DNA of 64,000 nucleotides from assembly GCA_026389845.1 (NCBI GenBank), contig JAPLHB010000144.1, positions 39,838 to 103,837 on the forward strand, given 5' to 3'. Position numbers and translations under genes: made by a program. This document shows positions 60,408-64,000 of the stretch, piece by piece. Under the pieces are notes generated by a model that saw nothing but the letters and a program-made list of their open reading frames with translations, was not told where the DNA came from and did not search any database. The stretch comes from Chloroflexota bacterium. GTDB lineage: Bacteria > Chloroflexota > Anaerolineae > CG2-30-64-16. Position 1 is the stretch's first letter. Each line of letters starts with the position of its first letter.

Positions 60408-60719
60408 CTATCGCTCCTGATGTGAGGTTAAACTCGCAAAGCTGACACCTCGCAGCGCCTCGGTTTTCTCCTCCAGCCGCTGCAGCAGACGATATTCCCC
60501 GATCCATTCGGCAAGTTCCAAGGTCTCGTCTGGTTCGTCGTTTTCGAAGCGACGCACGAACTCTTTGGTCGCCATCCGATAGGTCGTTTCGAACTCACGT
60601 AAGCGGCGCTCCGTTCGGCGTTTGCCGACTTCCAGCAAACGTACCTCGTTAGCCAACGCAGTTTCAACCAATGGTCTGAGCGGCAATTGCCGGGTGGAAA
60701 CCAATGTCAATTCAGTCAT
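60408..60719 (-). CDS. Small coiled-coil protein in the toxin-antitoxin operon
   Basis: 103 aa from ATG 60719 (AGGAGA). Highly charged, almost wholly helical (EVGKRRTERRLREFETTYRMATKEFVRRFENDEPDETLELAEWIGEYRLLQRLEEKTEAL). No named family, though similar small helical proteins commonly sit next to PIN toxins. It may stabilise or regulate the pair. First gene of a three-gene operon. Confidence 0.75.
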   Translation of the reverse strand: MTELTLVSTRQLPLRPLVETALANEVRLLEVGKRRTERRLREFETTYRMATKEFVRRFENDEPDETLELAEWIGEYRLLQRLEEKTEALRGVSFASLTSHQER

Positions 60720-60877
60720 CAGCCTGTCTCCTTGTGCGCTCTCTCTTCAGGAACGTATTCTACTCCTCATCCACCGTTTTGTCGAACCATCCTCAGATAC
60801 GGTCGGTGACCGGCTTTTCGTTCAAACAAGGCAAAGTCTCCTGGCTCACGTCGAGGTGGGAAACCACTACAGTATGG

Positions 60878-60883
60878 TATAAT
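60878..60883 (+). promoter_or_regulatory. Extended -10 of the restriction enzyme gene
   Basis: TGGTATAAT (TGn plus TATAAT) without a clear -35. The 60720-60877 gap has no other gene. Confidence 0.5.
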
Positions 60884-60939
60884 ACCGCAGCCGACGCGTT
60901 GTGGCAAACGAGCAGCACCCATCATTGCCGAGGTTTATC

Positions 60940-63900
60940 TTGCACCCTCTCGAATCTTATCTTCGCGAGCTTCAAGCAATCCGCGCTTCGGGCGCGGGCG
61001 TGCCGGAGACCTCCGGTTACGGCGCGCTGGCGACGCTGCTGAATGCAGTCGGCGCGACGCTCAAGCCGAAGGTGCGCTGCGTCATCAACCTGCAAAACCA
61101 GGGCGCGGGGCTGCCCGATGGCGGGCTCTTCACGCCGGAGCAGTTTCAGCGGGCCGCGGATGGCGAGCCGCTGCCGGGTCAACTGCCGGGGCGCGGAGCC
61201 ATCGAGGTGAAGAGCGCGGCCGCCGACCTGGATCAGGTGGTCGCCACCGATCAGGTCGCCAGGTATCTGCAAAAGTACGGCCAACTGCTCGTGACCAACT
61301 ATCGCGAGTTCCTGCTGGTGACGCCGGGAGTGAACGGTCAGCCGATGCCCGGCGAACGCTGCCGCCTGGCCGAGAGCGAGACGGCGTTTTGGGCCGCCGC
61401 CGCCCATCCCCACAAGACCGCGGCCGAGCACGGCGACCGCCTGGCCGAATACCTCAAGCGTGCCATGCTGCACTCCGCGCCGTTGACCTCCCCGGCCGAT
61501 CTGGCCTGGTTTCTGGCCTCCTACGCGCGCGACGCACACGCCCGCGTGGACGCGCGGGCAGACCTGCCCGCGCTGGCCGCGCTGCGCAAGGCGATGGAGA
61601 ACGCGCTGGGGATGGCGTTTCAGGGGGAGCAGGGCGAGCACTTCTTCCGCTCGACCCTGGTGCAGACGTTGTTCTACGGCGTTTTTGCAGCGTGGGTGTT
61701 GTGGTACAAGTCCGTCCAAGTCTCCCACGTGCCAGGCACTTCGCAAGTGCCTGGCACGTCGCAACCAGCTTCCTTCGACTGGCGGCTGGCCTCCTACTAC
61801 CTTAACGTGCCGGTGATCCAGGCGCTGTTCGAGCAGGTGTCCGCGCACAGCAAGCTGAAGGCGCTGGGGCTGATCGAGCCGCTCGATTGGGCCGGCGCGG
61901 CGCTCAACCGGGTGGACCGCGACGCGTTCTTCGCCCGATTCGAGGAGGAGCACGCGGTCCAGTATTTCTACGAGCCGTTCCTGCAAGCCTATGATCCTGA
62001 TTTGCGCAAACAGTTGGGCGTCTGGTATACGCCGCCGGAGATCATCCGCTACATGGTGGCGCGGGTGGATGCGGTGCTGCGCGGGGAGTTGGGCGTCGCG
62101 GACGGCTTGGCCGACCCAGACGTTTACATCCTGGATCCGTGCTGCGGCACCGGCGGCTTCCTGGTGGCGACGCTGGCGCGCATCGCCGAGACGCTGGCCG
62201 AGAATGGCGAGGAGGGCTTGCTGGCGGCCCGGCTGAAGCAAGCCGCCACGCAGCGCGTCTTCGGCTTCGAGATCCTGCCCGCGCCGCTGGTGATCGCGCA
62301 CATGCAGGTGGGGCTGGCGCTGCAACGCCAGGGCGCGCCGCTGGCCGGGGATGAGCGCGCCGGCGTCTATCTGACCAACGCGTTGATCGGCTGGGAGCCG
62401 CCCGACGCACAGAAGGAAAAGGCGCTTCAACAACTCCTGATCCCCTTTCCGGAGTTGGCGCACGAGCGCGACGCGGCCCGCGAAGTCAAGCGTCACGGCA
62501 AAATCCTGGTCGTCCTGGGCAACCCACCCTACAACGGCTTGGCAGGAGTCGCTATCGGCGAAGAGCGCGATTTGTCGAAGGCTTACCGCACGACGCGGGC
62601 CGCGCCCGCGCCGCAAGGCCAGGGCCTCAACGATCTATACGTGCGCTTCTACCGTATGGCCGAGCGCCGTATCGTGGAGCAGACCGGCCGCGGCGTGGTC
62701 TGTTTCATCTCCAACTACTCCTGGTTGGACGGCCTCTCGTTCACCGGAATGCGCGAGCGCTACCTGGACGTCTTCGACCGCATCTGGATTGATTGCCTGA
62801 ACGGGGACAAGTTCAAGACTGGCAAGCTGACGCCGGAAGGGGAGCCGGACCCCAGCATTTTCTCCACCGAGTTCAACCGCGAGGGGATTCAGGTGGGCAC
62901 AGCGATTGCGCTGCTGGTGCGCACTATGGGAGCGCGCACTGCTGCGGTGCGCTTCCGGCATCTGTGGGGCAAGACAAAGTGCGCCGAGCTGTTGGCAAGT
63001 CTTGCGAAGCCATCGGAGACGCTCTATCAGGCGATCGCCCCGCCGCTCGCGTTGGGGTTGCCGTTTATGCCGGGGCAAGTAGGGGCCGACTACTTCTCAT
63101 GGCCGTTGTTGCCGGACCTTCTTCCGTCTTCATCGCCCGGCGTTAATACCAGCCGAGACCTTGACGTGGTGCAGATTGATCGGTCACAGTTAGTGCGCCG
63201 ATTGGGAACATATTTCAACCCGATCCTCAGCGACGCAGAAGTAGCCGTCGTTGTGCCTTCGGTGATGACCTCGACTGCACGATATGACGCTTCAGCATCC
63301 CGCAAACACCTGCTTACACGCGGGGTGGATAGCGGATTTGTCGTCAGTTATGCTTACAGGCCGTTCGACAGCCGGCTAGCTTACTGGCATCCCGAAACCA
63401 AACTCATTGACGAGAAACGCGAGGATCTGTTTGCGGCCTTCCACGCAGGGGCGATCTTTCTGACCTCTCGTCAGAAGGCCGAACGCACGGGAGAAGGCAC
63501 ACCGTTCTATGTAACTCGCCACCTGCCCGACCGGCATTTAACTCGCCCTGGCAGCGCGTGCTTCCCGCTGCAACTGCCTGCCACCAAACAACCTTCGCTG
63601 CTGACCGAGCTTCCAGCTTCCAGCGATCAACCAATCGCCAACCTCTCCCCCGCCGCCCGCGCCTACCTGGCGGCCCTGGGCATCGCGGACCCGGACGGCG
63701 ACGCCGAAATCGCGCCCGGCCTGCGCGCCTACGAATTGATCTGGCTGCACAGCCTCGCCATCGGCTATGCGCCCGCGTACCTGCAAGAAAACGCCGACGG
63801 CATCCGCGGGGATTGGCCGCGCATCCCCCTTCCGGCCAGCCGCGCCGCGTTGCTGGCGTCGGCTGCACTGGGCCGGCAGGTGGCCGCGCTGCTCGACACC

Positions 63901-64000
63901 GAGCGGCTCGTCCCCGGCGTTACGCAAAGCCCGGTGCGCCCCGAACTCAAGCCCATCGCCGTGCTGGCTCGCGTCGGCGGCGGCAGCCTCGATCCCGCGG
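60940..64000 (+). CDS. Type ISP-like fused nuclease-methyltransferase restriction enzyme (3' end outside window)
   Basis: At least 1,020 residues from TTG 60940 (GAGG 6 nt upstream); GTG 60901 is an alternative. The N-terminal part carries a PD-(D/E)xK-like site (GLPDGGLF, then RGAIEVKSAAADLDQVV). A helical region follows. The N6-adenine methyltransferase shows motif I VYILDPCCGTGGFLVATLARIAE and motif IV LVVLGNPPYNG. The next 450 residues match the target-recognition/C-terminal part of Type ISP enzymes (FISNYSWLDGLSFTGMRE, AYRPFDSRLAYWH, HLPDRHL). No helicase motifs are seen between nuclease and methyltransferase, unlike LlaGI-type ISP enzymes. A 15-bp hairpin repeat (61727-61759) encodes an in-frame insertion VPGTSQVPGTSQ before FDWRLASYYL. 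Likely single-chain restriction-modification. Confidence 0.85.
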   Translation, partial: MHPLESYLRELQAIRASGAGVPETSGYGALATLLNAVGATLKPKVRCVINLQNQGAGLPDGGLFTPEQFQRAADGEPLPGQLPGRGAIEVKSAAADLDQVVATDQVARYLQKYGQLLVTNYREFLLVTPGVNGQPMPGERCRLAESETAFWAAAAHPHKTAAEHGDRLAEYLKRAMLHSAPLTSPADLAWFLASYARDAHARVDARADLPALAALRKAMENALGMAFQGEQGEHFFRSTLVQTLFYGVFAAWVLWYKSVQVSHVPGTSQVPGTSQPASFDWRLASYYLNVPVIQALFEQVSAHSKLKALGLIEPLDWAGAALNRVDRDAFFARFEEEHAVQYFYEPFLQAYDPDLRKQLGVWYTPPEIIRYMVARVDAVLRGELGVADGLADPDVYILDPCCGTGGFLVATLARIAETLAENGEEGLLAARLKQAATQRVFGFEILPAPLVIAHMQVGLALQRQGAPLAGDERAGVYLTNALIGWEPPDAQKEKALQQLLIPFPELAHERDAAREVKRHGKILVVLGNPPYNGLAGVAIGEERDLSKAYRTTRAAPAPQGQGLNDLYVRFYRMAERRIVEQTGRGVVCFISNYSWLDGLSFTGMRERYLDVFDRIWIDCLNGDKFKTGKLTPEGEPDPSIFSTEFNREGIQVGTAIALLVRTMGARTAAVRFRHLWGKTKCAELLASLAKPSETLYQAIAPPLALGLPFMPGQVGADYFSWPLLPDLLPSSSPGVNTSRDLDVVQIDRSQLVRRLGTYFNPILSDAEVAVVVPSVMTSTARYDASASRKHLLTRGVDSGFVVSYAYRPFDSRLAYWHPETKLIDEKREDLFAAFHAGAIFLTSRQKAERTGEGTPFYVTRHLPDRHLTRPGSACFPLQLPATKQPSLLTELPASSDQPIANLSPAARAYLAALGIADPDGDAEIAPGLRAYELIWLHSLAIGYAPAYLQENADGIRGDWPRIPLPASRAALLASAALGRQVAALLDTERLVPGVTQSPVRPELKPIAVLARVGGGSLDPA
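61727..61759. repeat. Family H hairpin embedded in the restriction enzyme gene
   Basis: ACGTGCCAGGCACTT and AAGTGCCTGGCACGT, a perfect 15-bp stem with a 3-nt loop (CGC), in frame. The same family as 23598-23632. Confidence 0.92.

Noticed and set aside
60922..62616. A 564-codon minus-strand frame opposite the restriction enzyme
   Set aside because: The plus strand holds clear methyltransferase motifs; the minus-strand translation is low complexity and Arg/Gln/Val-rich.

Overview
The window looks like a chromosomal stretch from a high-GC member of the Chloroflexota, probably Anaerolineae or Caldilineae. This is inferred from the gene mix: secreted proteins with Thr/Pro linkers, one ending in a YLPQIVR-type tail; DUF5666 and DUF5667 proteins next to an ECF sigma factor; a DUF11/SdrD-B adhesin with a PEP-CTERM-like tail; etfAB; paired Crp-type regulators. 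I found no rRNA, tRNA or CRISPR array.

Layout. 0-3.7 kb (minus strand): the end of a sugar-nucleotide epimerase gene, moeA and two paralogous Yip1-like membrane proteins. 3.9-7.9 kb (minus): an ECF sigma factor, a DUF5667 protein and two secreted proteins. 8.2-15.2 kb (minus): a DHH-CBS-polyA-polymerase tRNA nucleotidyltransferase, a DksA-like protein, ribosomal protein S1, etfA and etfB. 15.3-23.6 kb (minus): three large GT-C-like membrane proteins and a methyltransferase, all carrying many in-frame repeat insertions except the methyltransferase. 23.6-25.8 kb: an antitoxin-like gene beside a toxin remnant, then a death-like-domain/TIR/sulfatase-modifying-factor fusion. 26-33.3 kb (plus): an SDR, mtaB, yqeY, a PgpH-like HD protein and a NuoL/M/N-like protein. 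33.3-36.8 kb (minus): acyltransferase, nfo, cobalamin adenosyltransferase, DUF2231 and phosphoesterase. 37.3-42.9 kb: a giant adhesin gene broken by one frameshift. 43-51.3 kb: a GNAT-like protein, cspA, a Crp regulator, menG/ubiE, polysaccharide deacetylase, two RpiR regulators and a glycosyltransferase. 51.6-57.1 kb (plus): Crp, ferredoxin, HAD, Nudix, glutamine synthetase and DUF4097. 57.4-64 kb: Wzz and GT4 genes, a nucleotidyltransferase remnant, a UPF0175-PIN toxin-antitoxin operon, and a nuclease-methyltransferase restriction enzyme that runs off the window.

The most unusual property is the density and variety of dispersed short repeats. At least a dozen families of 7-10 bp degenerate tandem units, plus several palindromic elements, occupy the intergenic spaces and also sit in frame inside conserved genes (moeA, mtaB, tRNA nucleotidyltransferase, the GT-C proteins, the restriction enzyme). 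Some supply stop codons. A second pattern is promoters placed so that transcription should start at the start codon: -10 hexamer, 6-7 nt, then ATG or GTG. This implies leaderless mRNAs for several genes.

All assignments come from reading the sequence and remembered family motifs. No database search or fold computation was run.
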